Made by a program: the position numbers and the translations under genes
Shown: piece after piece, positions 31,185 to 43,854 of the stretch
Position numbering within the stretch: the stretch's first letter is position 1
Layout: the number at the start of each line of letters is the position of its first letter
Assembly (NCBI GenBank): GCA_014058105.1
Contig: JACGCM010000940.1
Span: 1,116,001-1,180,000 of the forward strand
Length of the DNA stretch: 64,000 nt
Direction: 5' to 3'
Origin: Kingdonia uniflora
Taxonomy: Eukaryota; Streptophyta; Magnoliopsida; Ranunculales; Circaeasteraceae
Notes under the pieces: model-generated
What the model was told of the DNA's origin: nothing
Database searches by the model: none
The model's input: the letters and a program-made list of their open reading frames with translations, nothing else

Positions 31185-34100
31185 TCAAAGCCTCCAGTTT
31201 TGCCTAGGTGGCTTGAAGGTTCTCTTATAAGGATTTGCTAGAGCATCTGTCCTTGGTGGCATAGGTAGTATCACCAGTGGTGGCCTCTCTTGTGATTGTG
31301 GAGCTTCTACAAGGATTGAGTTACTTAAACATTAATCTACAAACCTTTAGTGATTTGTTTTATAGCTCTTCCCCTCCCTCTACCAGAATTTGATAAATTT
31401 GATGAAGTTGAAACATCTCCAGTCCTTCCCCTCCCTCTGCCAGCATTGGATGAAGTTGATGTACTTGAAACATCTCCAATCCTTCCCCTCCCTCTGACAG
31501 CATTGGATGCCCTCACACTACTACCCCTTCCTCCAGCTATGGGTGATGTTTGTGCTTGAGTAACATCTGATTGCTGTGACTAATTGAAGTATACTATGGT
31601 TGACTTTTTTGATGGTCTTCCCTTTGCCTTAAGTGCAGGTGCCCTTTGAATTTGGATAGGTTCACTTTTGCAAGTTTTTTTTATTGTGGCCAAAAGCACC
31701 ACATTTCCCACATCTTTTTTGTTATTTATTCACCTCATCATCATCTTTGATTCTCTCCTTTCTAGTCTTCCCCTCCATCTCTACAATGGTGGTGGATCAA
31801 CTACATAAGGTCGCTACATAAGAAATATCAAATTAACAGAACACAATTAGAAGTGAAGCATAAGAAACAAAAAAAACCCAGTGTGTATACATTAAAAAAA
31901 CAAAGTAAATACACAAATACTGGATGTATATTACCAAATAAACTAGATAACAAAAAGAACATAATACAAAAAAGAATGTAATACCAGATACTTACAAAGG
32001 CTCAGGTATAACAAAAAGAACATAATACCAGATACTGGATGTATAATACCAGATAATACACAGATATTGGATGTATAATACTATATGTAAAATATTGGAT
32101 GTAATACCACTAAAGAATAATTTTAACTTACAGAGGCACAGTGTGTATTATCAGATACTGGATGTATAATACCACTATATGTGGCCACATATGAAGTAAC
32201 AAAGTGATATGGTGAAAAAAACTGCAAGGAAATCAAATGAAAATGCATGAGACAGTGAGTGAAATCAAATGAAAAAAAGTAATAAATAAAGAAATTAAAT
32301 ATATTAGGAAAATATATTTCTTACCTTTTCAATGATTGCCTCCTTGGGATTAATACACTTGCAGAATGGATACAAGGCATTCCTGTCAATTGCCACTCAA
32401 TGCATTGGCAAGTTCTCTCTTCCAGATTTAGCACCCACCTTGCCCGAGTACTAGAGATTGAAACCAATTTATTCTTGTCACCTCCTTCCATATCATACTC
32501 CCCATAATGTGCCATTAAATACTCAAGATGTTTAACTGCTCTTGGTACCAAACCACTTTGATCCCATGACTCTACTTTGGATATTCCCCAAACATTAGTT
32601 TCATAAGCATCAAACTTAGGTTCTCAAATACTTTGGTTAGTGGTTTATCTATGATCTTCATGATCCACCAATTGAAGGACTCACTACAATTATTGGTTAT
32701 GTGTTCACATTTTACAGTACAATCAAAATAAGATCTACACCAATGCTCATATGGTTCTTTTTCCAAGTAGTCCTTTGCCCCAGGGATGTCAATACCAAAC
32801 TGATTTAGAAACTCTTTTTTTTCATTCTGCTTAAAAGCTCTTGCAGCTCCCCATGACAGTCTTTCTAAGTGTGCTCCCTTGTAGTATTTTTTTTTATTTA
32901 TGTTTTTAAACAAGTGTCTGAAGAAAAACCTATGATTTGCATATGGAAAAATCTCTACCACTAAATCAGTAAGCCCCTTCAGCCTATCAGAGATAAAGGT
33001 CAATTTTCCTGGGTGTGCAGATAAGTAAGGTTCTATCTTAGTAAGAAAATCAAACCAACTGTCTTTACATTCTTTTCTGCACATGTACACTCCAATTGGG
33101 AACAAGCCATTGTTAGCATCAAGATTAAGTACAGATATGCAAACCCCTTCATACTTCCCTTTTAAAAAATAACCATCTAGCCCCAATATAGGTCTACACC
33201 CCTTAATAAAGCCATTTAAAGATGCTCTGAAAGCTACAAGAGTACTAGTCCATTGCAGTGTGTCATTTTATCTCCAGATTCTAGCTATGCTCCCAGGATT
33301 AAATTTCAAAATCTCCATACACAATGAAGGCAAGTCATGGTAACCCTGAGCATAAAACCCTACTATAATCTCCATGTAAATTTGTCTTGCATTCCAAGCA
33401 GTCTAGTAACTAATCTCAACACCATACTTTGTCTTCATTCTGGCCTTAATTGCCTTGGGAGTCATTGCCCTAACATCTCTAACCAATGATTCATCTTCTC
33501 TAGCAACCCATGTTGTATTGCACAAGGTATTTTGTGTCCCTAGATTTCCTTCACAAGAATTTTGAAAGTTACCATGTCTTAAAACCATAGTGTGCCCATC
33601 ATTGTTTCTTGATATAAATACCAGCCACTCACACTTTTCTTGTGAACACTTTAACCTCAGTCTAGTACTGTCATTCTTGATACATGTATATGTGAAGTGG
33701 TTTAAAATTCCAAACCTTCTCATATGTTCTCTAGCTTCATAGACAGTTGCCTATTGCATCCCTACCTCAAGTTTTTTGAAACCAACTGTCAATGGTGTTT
33801 TGACTTTGTCATCTTCCTTTTTATTGTAAATATCATCCAATTCAACATCAACACTTTCAAATTCATTACATCTTTCAAGATCTTCAGCAGTAGAAACATA
33901 ATCCTCATCATCAGATGAGTTGGTGCTGTAATAACCATCTTTAGCCCCCAAACAATCAATTCCAACTTGGGCAAACCAAGCCCATCTATCTTATTCTTCA
34001 TCTATATCATCACATTCACTTTCACTTTCTGCCACAATGTTTACTGAAGTTTCTATCTCATAATCATCTATTTCCTCTGTGTCAATCTCTTTGTCACTAT

Positions 34101-35130
34101 GATAAACTTCAGGTAAATCATCAAAGTCTTCTTCTTCTTTTTTTTCTTCTTCTTCTTCTTCTTCTTCTGAGAGCACAATAGTCTTCTCCTTCTTCTTCTT
34201 CTGTCTCTTGGCTGATTTATTGGCAGCTTTGTTAGGTTTGGAAGGACTCATTACCACTGTTTTTCCCTTTCTTTTAGCATTGGTCTTAATTGGGGTGGCC
34301 TTAATTGGGGTGCCCTTGGTATTCTTCTCTTTTGTCTCTCTTGGGGATATGATATAATCTATATCATCTTCATCTAGAAGAACATACTCCCCATCTTCAT
34401 CAGCCATCTCTCTTACTACATCTGTTGGCTTGATGTAAAAATGTGTTCTCATTGGATAACTTTCATCACCCTGTGCCCACATGTCCTTCAAATCATTTGT
34501 ACATCTGACAACAAAAGGCAACCCATTGTACAAACACATAACCTCTATCATATTCCCCTCTGGAATGTAATTCCCCACCCCATGGTGGTCATTAACCTTG
34601 ACTGTATTCTCTCTCACAAATTCCTCATAATTAATCCCCTCCCCACATAATATCTCATACTTAAAACTCTTCCCTCCTGTATAATCACTGTCAACCCAAC
34701 CTGTATGAATCATATTACCCTACTTTCCCCCATAGTTCATGAAAACATCTCTCAAATCGTATGAATGCTTGCATAGAGAAAACCCAACCAAATACAACAT
34801 AACAATGCCTCAAATCAGTACTAATATTCTAATAAAAAATCCTAATTGTGTAACAAATACCCTAAATTATGAAACCCCCAATTTAATTGCAAATCCTAAA
34901 AAAATCATAATTTCTAATAAACTCTAAATTAGGTATCCAAATCATACACATTGAGACAAAGATGGAGGATACATACCTTGGGAAGGGAATATGTCTCAAT
35001 ATTATTTCCCATTTTTTAGGTAGAGGCACTCATCTTGACCATTATTAGAAATAGTGATGAGGTCATCTTCATCTATCAATTTCATTTTTCCCTTAACATT
35101 CTTCTTCGAGTTCTCCTTCTTCTTCACCAT
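31185..35130 (-). pseudogene. MULE 2 transposase (MuDR family), broken
   Basis: It starts MVKKKENSKKNVKGKM at 35130 and is followed by an intron from AAG|GTATGTA near 34978. An N-terminal domain absent from MULE 1 comes next (YTGGKSFKYEILCGEGINYE), then a very acidic stretch (34010-34200). Further on are CSQEKCEWLVFISRN, LTFISDRLKGLTDL (catalytic Asp), SWIM finger CQCIEWQLTGMPCIH, an exon VATYSG, and the C-terminal sequence ending at 31187-31185. Stops differ from those of MULE 1 (for example ISY-stop at about 33403), so the two decayed independently. Confidence 0.9.
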
Positions 35131-35409
35131 TATAAAGAGAATTTAAGAGAGAGAACAAACTGAAAAGCTGAGAAAGAAAGAGAGAAGAAGTTGAGAAAGA
35201 AATAAAGAACAAGCTGGTCGTGTTAATCACGTGCCTACAAGGGTATTTTAGTCTTTGCAAAATGACCAGATTTTAATTGGGTCAACTGCGATCAATTGCA
35301 GTTGACCAAGGTCAAACTGTAAATAAAGGACTATAATTGTGTTTTTCCTAAATGGCAGGACTTAAGTCAAATATCCATATAAATATCAGGATATAAGTCT
35401 AAAAAACTC
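35131..35409. repeat. MULE 2 right terminal inverted repeat and leader
   Basis: It contains the TIR words GGTCAACTGC, CAATTGCAGTTGACCAAGG, TAAATGGCAGGACTTAAGTC and AGTCTAAAAAACTC. The last of these mirrors the left end of the element. Confidence 0.8.
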
Positions 35410-35446
35410 AAAAGAAAAATCCAAGACTGCACGTTTGCACTCATAT

Positions 35447-35769
35447 TAATATAAATAAGAGCAAATTTGATATATAACCCTTAAAGTCAATACCTCTTCC
35501 TAATATAACCCCCAAAGTCAATACCCCTTCCTCCTACCTCTTGTTGCACGTGTTTTCTGTAAGGGTATAAAGTTTCTTGGCCAATTATCGATTGACCCCT
35601 TATTGTATTTGAGTCCCTTCTTAATGGATTGCGGTCAGTCAAAGTCAATTGACCGATAGTTGATCTATTTAAACCCCATTATACCCTTACAGAAAACACG
35701 TGCAACAAGAGGTAGAAGGAAGGGGTATTGACTTTTGGGGTTATATCAAATTTGTTCTAATTTATATTA
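35447..35769. mobile_element. 323-bp MITE with long terminal inverted repeats
   Basis: The left end TAATATAAATAAGAGCAAAT is inverted at the right end (ATTTGTTCTAATTTATATTA). Inside, TGCACGTGTTTTCTGTAAGG is mirrored by CCTTACAGAAAACACGTGCA. The whole unit can therefore fold into a hairpin. No coding sequence. Superfamily not assigned. Confidence 0.75.
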
Positions 35770-35770
35770 G

Positions 35771-37630
35771 GGGGAGGTTTAAAGACACTAAAAAATGAGA
35801 TACTAAAGTCTCACTCAATAGGAACCACTCATCTATATTAGATGAGTGGCTCATAAAATTGTGAGCTGCTATATAGGGCAATGAGGTGGTAAAAATTATA
35901 TTAGGTGGCAATGATCTGGTACTCTTCCTTTCTCTTCACATGATTTAAAATTTGAAATAATTTCAATCATATCACTCACGCTCTCTCTCTCTCCCTTACC
36001 ATTCTCTCACACACACTCTCTCTCTCCCATACCATTCTCTCTCTCCCTCCAGTGAAGAACAATTGTGAAAGTGACAAATTAAAGACTCCCTCTCTCGTCA
36101 AAGACCTCGTTTCTACTCTAAGCGCTAAAAATGGTGTTTTGAGGTTGTTTTTGATTATTTTCAGTTTGTATTTGAGAAGATCACGATTCAAGTCAAGTTC
36201 GTGCTTAGGAAGAAGAATTCTAAGACAACAATTACGATGATGGTTGGAGTTTCAATCATGATATTATAATATTAGGAGTTTTTTAGCCATATTCATGAGT
36301 TTTTTATTTGAGTGTACTTTCTACCATAACCTACCATTGGACTTTCCACTGTAGCCATAATGTAATTGTCCACAACCTACCATTAGAATTTTCATGAGTT
36401 CACAGATATACAAAACCTACCATTGGTCTTTTCACTACAGTCATAAGTATAATGTAATTGCCGATTATACCTCAGAGTCCACAATAAGTGCGCATTTCGA
36501 CAATAATTGTATGTCCATAATTGTCGATGCCAGTATACATCGACAAAATTAAAATATAAGATTATGCTGATCAACGTAAGGCAAATCGAACACTTTTTTC
36601 TTAAGTTGCCACTATTTTTTATTGTGCTCTGTATATTCTGAATTGTCGAGTTTGTGTAGTCTGTATTTTTTAGATCGATATTATATGCAGTGACTAATTG
36701 TCGAAGTTGAAGTAAATCGACAATTTTTAGTTTAAATATTGCCTAAATTGAAGTAAATCGACAATTTTTAGTAGAGACAAATGATGATGATGAGATGGGT
36801 CTTCTTTAAAGTAAATGATGAGATGAGTCATCTTTAAAGGAAAATGATGAGATGAGTTCTCTTTAAAGGCAAATGATAATGATGAGATGGGTATTTGTAA
36901 CCGACAATAATTTTTTAATATGTAATCTACTCGGTAATATTTTAGTACATGTTGATCTGAACTGTACCTGACAATATTTTAGGACTTCATAATTGTCGAT
37001 AATAGGTTGTTATCGACAATAAAAAATAATAACAAACTAAGTTGGTGAAGTTGTGTGAGAGTACTCATGCAAATTACGTTGAGATAAAAATTAGTCGTCA
37101 TAACTAGTAATTGGAACGATGAAGAGAAAGAAAACTATTATCACTCGTAGACGATGCTCTATGAGATACAACCTAGTTAGGACTTAAATATCAGTTCTTC
37201 TCTAATGGTAGCAATGAGTTCATCTCTAATGGCAAGAAATTAAGTTTGAGGGATCTCTCCTATTATTTCTGTAAGAAAAAGAAAGAGAGAAAGAGAGAGA
37301 GAGGGAGAAAAAGTAACAAACAGACTTCAAATTATTAAATCTTCCATTGTTCTTGACCGAGAGAGGGAGAAAAAAAAATAGATTTAAGTGAAAGAGAGAG
37401 AGAGGAGAGGTCTGTTTTCAAAATTGAAACTGCAGAGAAGAGAGATAGAGAGAAAGAGAAAAATATATCTGCCCAAGTAAAGAGAGAGAGGGAGTGAACC
37501 TCTGCCAACTCATTTCCACCTAATATTATTTGGGTTTTTCTTTTCTACCTCCTCTATTATGAGAACCACTCATCTCTAGAGATGTGTGGTTCCTATTGAG
37601 TGAGACTTTAGTGTCTCTAAATCCTTCCCC
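35771..37630. mobile_element. 1.86-kb non-autonomous TIR transposon with subterminal CGACAAT repeats
   Basis: The ends GGGGAGGTTTAAAGACACTA and (inverted) GGGGAAGGATTTAGAGACAC form TIRs that continue through AGTCTCACTCAATAGGAACC. CT/GA-rich blocks lie inside both ends (about 35978-36060 and 37270-37490, mirrored). The core (36495-37025) holds about ten CGACAAT/ATTGTCG words on both strands. There is no transposase. Flanks read TTA and TTG, so a Harbinger-type TTA duplication is possible but unproven. Confidence 0.7.
36775..36895. repeat. Four-unit minisatellite AATGATGAGATG...CTTTAAAG
   Basis: Units of about 30 bp (AAATGATGAGATGAGT then TCTCTTTAAAGG, with variants) occur four times in tandem inside the TIR element. 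Confidence 0.8.
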
Positions 37631-37636
37631 TTGACT

Positions 37637-37821
37637 AAACTCCAACGTGCGTGCTTTTTGTAAGGGTATAATGGGGTTTGTATATGTTAACTGTCGGTCA
37701 ATTGTCATTGACTGGCCGTAATCCATTGAAAAAGGACTCAAATACAATAAATGAAGAACCAAGGGGTCAATCGCTAATTGGCCAAAAACTTCGGGGGTTA
37801 TATTAATTCACTCTATAAATT
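37637..37821. mobile_element. Partial MITE related to 35447-35769, inverted
   Basis: GTAAGGGTATAATGGGGTTT, CGGTCAATTG, GACTCAAATACAATAA and GGGGTCAATCG occur in the same order as in the reverse complement of the 323-bp MITE. One end is lost or was displaced by the TIR element. Confidence 0.65.
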
Positions 37822-38527
37822 ACAGTTAACTACAAGACCATCCCTCAGTTTTATTTTAGTAACCATTGTGGATTTTGTGAAATTAGGCAACAAACAAAAC
37901 TTACGTATAGTCAACGTCAAATGAGGCCAAATTATATCAAATAAAATTCGAAATAAGGAAAAGAAAAGATAAAAGTTGGATAAATATTTACTTTCAAAGC
38001 TGACTCTATATATGACGATTACGTGTTCATAAGAGTATCAAAGAACCCAGTGCACGAAAAAACACATTTTTGACTCTTTTATATGATAGTGTGATTACAT
38101 GCTGATAATCACAGATGAGAAAATGAGGTAGAATCAATCTTTACATCAACTAAGAAAGCATAAATAAAACGAAGGCTCATAAAATTTGAGATACGACTTA
38201 AAAACATTTACCGTCATAATTTTCTCTTCAATTCTACGTGGAAGGTTTTTCCAAATTTTGTCTGCAATAGGAATATCTTCAATAACAACTCCGTCCTTTA
38301 AGTAGTTCTATTCCTCTTGTAAATAACTACAAAACACAAATTGCATTGCTACTAAGGTATAAGAATAAGCATTAAATTAAGAATACAATTTAAGAAATAT
38401 GGGAACAGCTATGATAAGAAAATTACTACTATCCCAGCTTAAGATAAAAGGTGAATCCAATAATATATAATATTATTAGCTTTACCATAAGCTAGATACA
38501 TTTTCTTTGTGAAAATGATGAAGCGAG

Positions 38528-38815
38528 ATGCCAGGGTGGTGGCCCGATAAAAATTCAGAGCATTTAAAACTGTATTTTAGCCATTTTAAATACAAGTTAG
38601 AGAAAGAGAGGAATGTGAATTTTTTAGCTTTAGAATCAGCTTTAAGGGGTGCCAAATCCCTTAAGCTCATGTATATATTTTTATATTTTAAATTGCACTT
38701 GGGAAAAGAACCCCCGGTACCCCCAGATGGATGCATCAGATTATCTTTACAAGAAGTACGTGAACTCATATCACACTCGTGTAAATCGGAATATCATTAT
38801 GACTTTGTATAGAAT
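38528..38815 (+). other. 94-residue open frame, unidentified
   Basis: The frame starts MPGWWPDKNSEHLKLYFSHF and includes HLGKEPPVPPDGCIRLSLQE. The composition looks protein-like, and the minus strand is open too. I do not recognise it. It stands alone in AT-rich sequence (37822-38960), where nothing else is seen, so it could be an exon fragment or chance. Confidence 0.25.
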
Positions 38816-38979
38816 ACCACATAGTCCATAGGTATACTAACGGGTTATGGTTGTGAAACGAAACATAATTTGGGCATATTTATATTTAGTCAGTGGCACT
38901 TGTAGAAAATTCATACAATTACTATGATCACTAATAGGATATGGAAAACAAATTATACTAACCTCTTCTCCTGCTTTTG

Positions 38980-39278
38980 CAAATTCCTCTTATTCTTGAG
39001 TGGAGTCTTCCCTTGGATTGGCTACAGACTTTAATGGAATAGCGTTCTATGTTGTAGCCTCCAAGATGGACTTCCCATCTATTTAACCTGATAGGGTTTG
39101 AGTAGTCTTCCCATTATACCCTCAAACTCTAATAAAGAGTAATACTAGGTCCCACTAACCTTAACTTGGTGTAACAATTGGGCACAGCCAATAACACCTA
39201 TACAACCTATTAACATGTGTGCTCATGAACTGGAAGATAAAACATTGAGTAGTGCCGGTATAGAAGGAAAATCCAACA
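38980..39278 (-). repeat. Probable 3' LTR of Copia 2
   Basis: On the minus strand it starts TGTTGGATTTTCC directly after a polypurine tract (39280-39294). The far end is not defined because no second LTR is present in the window. Confidence 0.5.
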
Positions 39279-39859
39279 ATCACCCACCCGGCGCTAACTC
39301 GATTTTAAGAAGAATATTTATAGCCTGATTCACGATTTTATAAAAAGCGGATGACCATACTTTGTTTTTAAAACCACACATGATAATTTGTCGAATGCAA
39401 TGTTACATTGAACTTGACTATCACTCTACGACTACAAAGATGGATAACATGGTTCACGGACAAATTTTGGTAAGACCTTTGAGCATATATATGCCTAATT
39501 CATAGCGTGGACATCGGGATAACAACCTCTATAACTTTCAAGTATAATTTCTTTACTTGTCGAGTTTCGCGTGTGAATGGAAAATGTGCACCTTAAATGA
39601 TGTGCTGGTACATTTCCATTAGTGTCCTGCAACATGTGTTTACCAAACACATGTCATTTCAATACTTAGACAAACCATCATGCGAAAACTATCGCTCATA
39701 CTGAAATGAAGGCCAAAGGATGTGGAGCCTACCCATATTCAGCCCAAGTTAACTTGAGAGACCATTCAGTATTCTTTATAGGCACTTGATACTTAGACAA
39801 CCGTCATGTGATGAAATCACTTGTATCTAAAACTTTATTGCAATTACATAAAAGAACGA
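39279..39859. other. Copia 2 3' untranslated region
   Basis: No open frame. Words such as TTGATACTTAGACAA recur (39657 and 39785). It lies between the RNase H end and the polypurine tract. Confidence 0.5.
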
Positions 39860-40393
39860 TCTTTAAAGAGACTCCGGCAATTCCATACGCATAACATCTC
39901 CACTGAAGGCTGGTATTGGAAGTCCCTTAGTAAGCGGATCAACAATCATCTCTAGTATCGACAAATGAGGAATCTCGATAATCTGTTACTGTACTTTATC
40001 AATGATAGCGTGATAATTAATGTCAATATACATGTTATCTATAGTCACGTTATCATTCTTAACATACTTGACGATTGCCTCATTGTCGCAAAATACTCGC
40101 AACGGTTTAGAAATTGAATCAATAACCTTCAGCTCATAAATAAACTGCTTGAGCCATACAACATATTGGGAAGCCTCATTACAAGCCATATACTTTGCTT
40201 CCATAGTCGAGGAAGCTACAAGAGACTGTTTGACACTTCTCCACGAAATGGCCCCATGAGTAACTATAAAAACATAACCAGAAGTAGACTTTTTATCATC
40301 TTTGTCCCCTGTAAATTCTGAGTAAGAGTAGCCCAAATCCATAAACTCAACTAATCTCCTATAAACCAATCTGTAATCTTTAGTCCTCTTCAA
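39860..40393 (-). pseudogene. Copia 2 RNase H
   Basis: The frame (39986-40393) reads FTGDKDDKKSTSGYVFIVTH, AISWRSVKQSLVASSTMEAK (catalytic Glu), YMACNEASQYVVWLKQFIYE and RVFCDNEAIVKYVKN (catalytic Asp). VDPLTKGLPIPAF follows after a frame change at about 39960. This is the usual C-terminal end of Copia pol. Stops separate it from RT. Confidence 0.85.
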
Positions 40394-40842
40394 ATAGTGA
40401 AGAACCTTCTTGGCTGCCTGCCAGTGAATAATAGAAGGGTTTTATTGGTACCTTCCTAACATCCCAACAACAAAACTGATGTCGGGTCTCATGCATATCA
40501 TGCCATACATGAGGCTACCAACTACTAAAGCATACTCCTTAACAATGTCTGAAGAAACTGTCTCGTACGACACCGTCTTCTTGAAAATATCTCCCTTGAC
40601 AACATGGACTTTACTTGCTTTGCAATCCTACATGCCATGCCTCTTTAAAATTTTATCGATATACGCACTCTGAGATATGCCAAGAATCCCTCTGGTCTAG
40701 TCTCGCTCAATCTTGATGCCAAGAACATAACTGGTATCTCCCATATCCTTCATATCAAAATATTGAGATAAAAAGGCTTTCGTCTCCTGAAGAAACTGGA
40801 CGTCACTGCTAGCGAGTAAAATATCGGCAACATACAAAACCA
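40394..40842 (-). pseudogene. Copia 2 reverse transcriptase, C-terminal part
   Basis: At its upstream end, next to the MULE 3 TSD, it reads MVLYVADILLASSD. The catalytic box is YVDD in the family, so the first Asp is now Ala. Downstream (lower coordinates) are broken frames with RT palm and thumb words such as MYGMICMRPDI (about 40475-40505). Confidence 0.75.
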
Positions 40843-41060
40843 TAAATGTAAGAAATTTTTTGACTACAATCCCACCTACATACTGAATATTTGCCTTTAG
40901 TCTCCAAGTTGTTTAAATATGTAGTTTTCGTCCTCAAATTGCCTCTGACCATAAGTCAACCTTCGTTAAACTCAAATTTTGATATGAACTGACTAAACTA
41001 CCCTCAAATGAGTTACACGTGATTTCTTCTAACAGGTGAACAAGTTGTCTTCCGGTCATC

Positions 41061-41511
41061 TCTCCCCAAAACTATCTCAAACAAAAAATTATTCTTAGAG
41101 TGAAAATTTAAGAAAATTTGTATCCTCTACAACTATACAATTTTGGAAAACTAGAGTGCAACAATCTAATACATGATCTCACTAAGCCTTTGAATCTTTT
41201 ATCTCTCTCCTAATCACAATGTAAGTCTATCCCTCTCTCACTCTTTCTTTCTAAATAGGTAAAATTTATAAATCTCTCTCTAATATCTGCTGCTTTGGTT
41301 TTCCCATTTTGAAAGTTAGAAGATTTGTGTTAAGAATTAGAGTTTGGATTACAAAATTGGAGGCTTTTAAAAGTGGTTTGGATTATAAAATTAGGGTTTT
41401 GATTTTTTGTAATTAGGGTATATTAAAAAAAATTGGGGCTTTTACAAGTGGTGTTTTTAAATTAGATGTTTTAGGTATGTTGTCATGATATTTGTCTTAA
41501 TTATATAGTGT
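41061..41511. other. MULE 3 leader
   Basis: AT-rich, with TTTGGATTACAAAATT and similar short repeats; probably 5' untranslated region and intron. No start codon can be fixed upstream of 41512. Confidence 0.4.
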
Positions 41512-43854
41512 TTGGGGGTATGCTACAATAACAAGAATGACCTAAAAAATATTATTATTCATTGGGGAGGTAGATGGTCTAAACCTAGGGAGACAGAGTA
41601 CACACATCATCTATACATTGATGGGGACATGCATATATTTGAAAATATAGATGGGGATGAGTTTTACTATCAAGGTCTGTTGGAGTATATTATGTCTGAT
41701 GTTGTTGGGATAAATGAAGCTATCTCACCTGGTTCTAGAATAGTGGTAAAGACACTGTGTGCAGGTGAGATAGTGGATGCTTGTGATGATACAAGTTTGT
41801 ATAAGATGTGGCATTGTAGTAATGCGGATAGTATGTGGGATGTACATTTCTATGTATATGCAGTGCCTATAGAAGTTGTGCCCTTAGCTTTAATTTAATA
41901 GCCAGATGTAGTTATAATGGGACCAGATGAAGGACCATCAATATGTCTTACTTCTCAAGTTGAGGTTGAGGTTGAGACTACACAGTTTGATCCACTACAG
42001 CATGAGAGTATACAGTTTGATCCACTTCAACATGAGACTATTTCCATGGGTAAACAAAAGGTAGTTGTGACTCAAAAAAAAAGTTGCATTAAAGCCAAAG
42101 AGAAAAGGCAATAGTTTACATAGTGGTGAAGAAAACACTAAAAGAGTTAAGAAACTAAGGGCAAGTGAAGTACCTGAGGAAGAACTTGATGATTTGCCAC
42201 ATATAGACTTCAGTGATGATGAACCTAATATTGAAACTGAGGGTGGAGTTGGATTGGGGGAAGATGCTCAAGTTAATGCAGAAACTAAAGTCGAAGTTGG
42301 ATTGGGGGGAGAGGCTCCCGTTAATGCTGAAACTGAGGCTGGAGTTAGATTGGGGGGAGAAACTTCAAATGATGAAGAAGAAGTTGATGAAGTTGATGCT
42401 TGGAATAAATGGGCAAAAACTAACCCAGATAGCCTAGATGTAGAGGAATGGTATTACTCAAATCACTCATTAGTTGATGGTGATGATGGTCCAACCCAAG
42501 CTGATATAGACAAATGTGATGATGAGTTCAGAGATTTGGCCAAAAAATGTGATAACATTTTTATAACAGAAGAAGCTGAAACGCATCATACTACATTACC
42601 TGTGCATAATCCTGGGTTAGAGATGGTTATTGGCATGGAGTGTCCCACAGTTGATGCTTATAGAGCTTTTTTAAGGCAATGGGCTATTGTGAGCAAACAC
42701 CAATTCCAACAAAAAAAATAACTATATGAGGGTAAGATACATTTGTACTGAGGCTAAAATATTCAACTGTCAATGGATGTTTTATGCTAGGGTTAACCCA
42801 GATAGTACCACTTTCAGTATGAAGGCCAGTAGTAATCTTATTCGCACATGTCCTGGAAGGAGTGGCCAATCTAGCAAAAATACAAATACCCAGTAGGTGG
42901 TAAAGGAAGTTGAATTAACAATTAGAACAGTGAGAACCACTAGACCAGCAGGTATGAAGGAGCTGATTTCAAGAAGGTATGGTGTTATTATTTTATTTTA
43001 TACTTCATGGAATGCATGAACTATATGCATGAAGATGATAGTTGGATCATATGATGAGGGTTATATTCTATAACCTGAATTTATGAAACAAGTCTTATTG
43101 GCTAACCCTAGCAGTTTGGCCAAATGTAGTAAAGATCTTCAAAGTAACCAGTGAAAAAATTCATTGGTGATGTTTAAGGCAAGTTTTGATGAATGGTTAA
43201 GTGGGTGTAGACCTGTACTTGGTTTGGATGACTGCTTCCTAAAGGGTAAATATGGGGGGGGGGGGGGGGGTTGTCTATCATTGATTGCCTTAGATGGCAA
43301 CAATAGCCTACTCCCTATTATAGTTTACTTATGCAGATCGGAATGTAAAGAAACTTGGACTAACTTCCTTGAGGTTCTTCAGCCCTATCTCATTCTACAT
43401 AATCAAAAGCTAACATTCATATCAGATAGACAGAATGGACTCATTGATGCTGTGACTACCCTTTTTCCTCATGCAAATCACAGATTCTGCTTTAGATATA
43501 TACACAAGAATATGAAGAAGTTTTACAAGGGGACTCAAATAGAGTGGTTAGTGTGGAGTGCAGCAAATGCATTTAAGCAATATGAAAAGAACAAGCACAT
43601 GGACCAACTTAAGCTGGAAAACCCAGCTGGTCATTACTGGTTACTTAAGGAGCCATTTGAACACTGGGCTAGGTCCCACTTTGATTTTTATGCCAAGTAT
43701 GAACACATCACAAACAACTTCAGTGGGTCTTTTAATATGTAGATTTTGAAGATTAGCAACATGCCAATCCATAAGTTACTAGAAAAACTGAATATAATGT
43801 TGATGAAACTCATGTATGACAGAAGGCTCAAGGCAAAAGAGTGGGAAGAAGCAG

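Larger units (their letters stand above)
22829..35409 (-). mobile_element. MULE 2: Mutator-like element (- strand transposase), hosting MULE 1
   Basis: The right terminus (about 35240-35409) and the outermost left terminus (22829-22902, resuming at 28881-28950) share CTGATATTTATATG and GGTCAACTGCAATTG in inverted orientation. Without MULE 1 and the solo LTR the element is about 6.0 kb, the same size as MULE 1. It carries a transposase pseudogene (-) and a GRF-finger gene (+), converging. The left extreme is eroded and I found no TSD for MULE 2. Confidence 0.8.

Noticed and set aside
36052..36240. 62-residue + strand ORF
   Set aside because: It lies inside the non-autonomous TIR element beside CT repeats; no homology is recognised.
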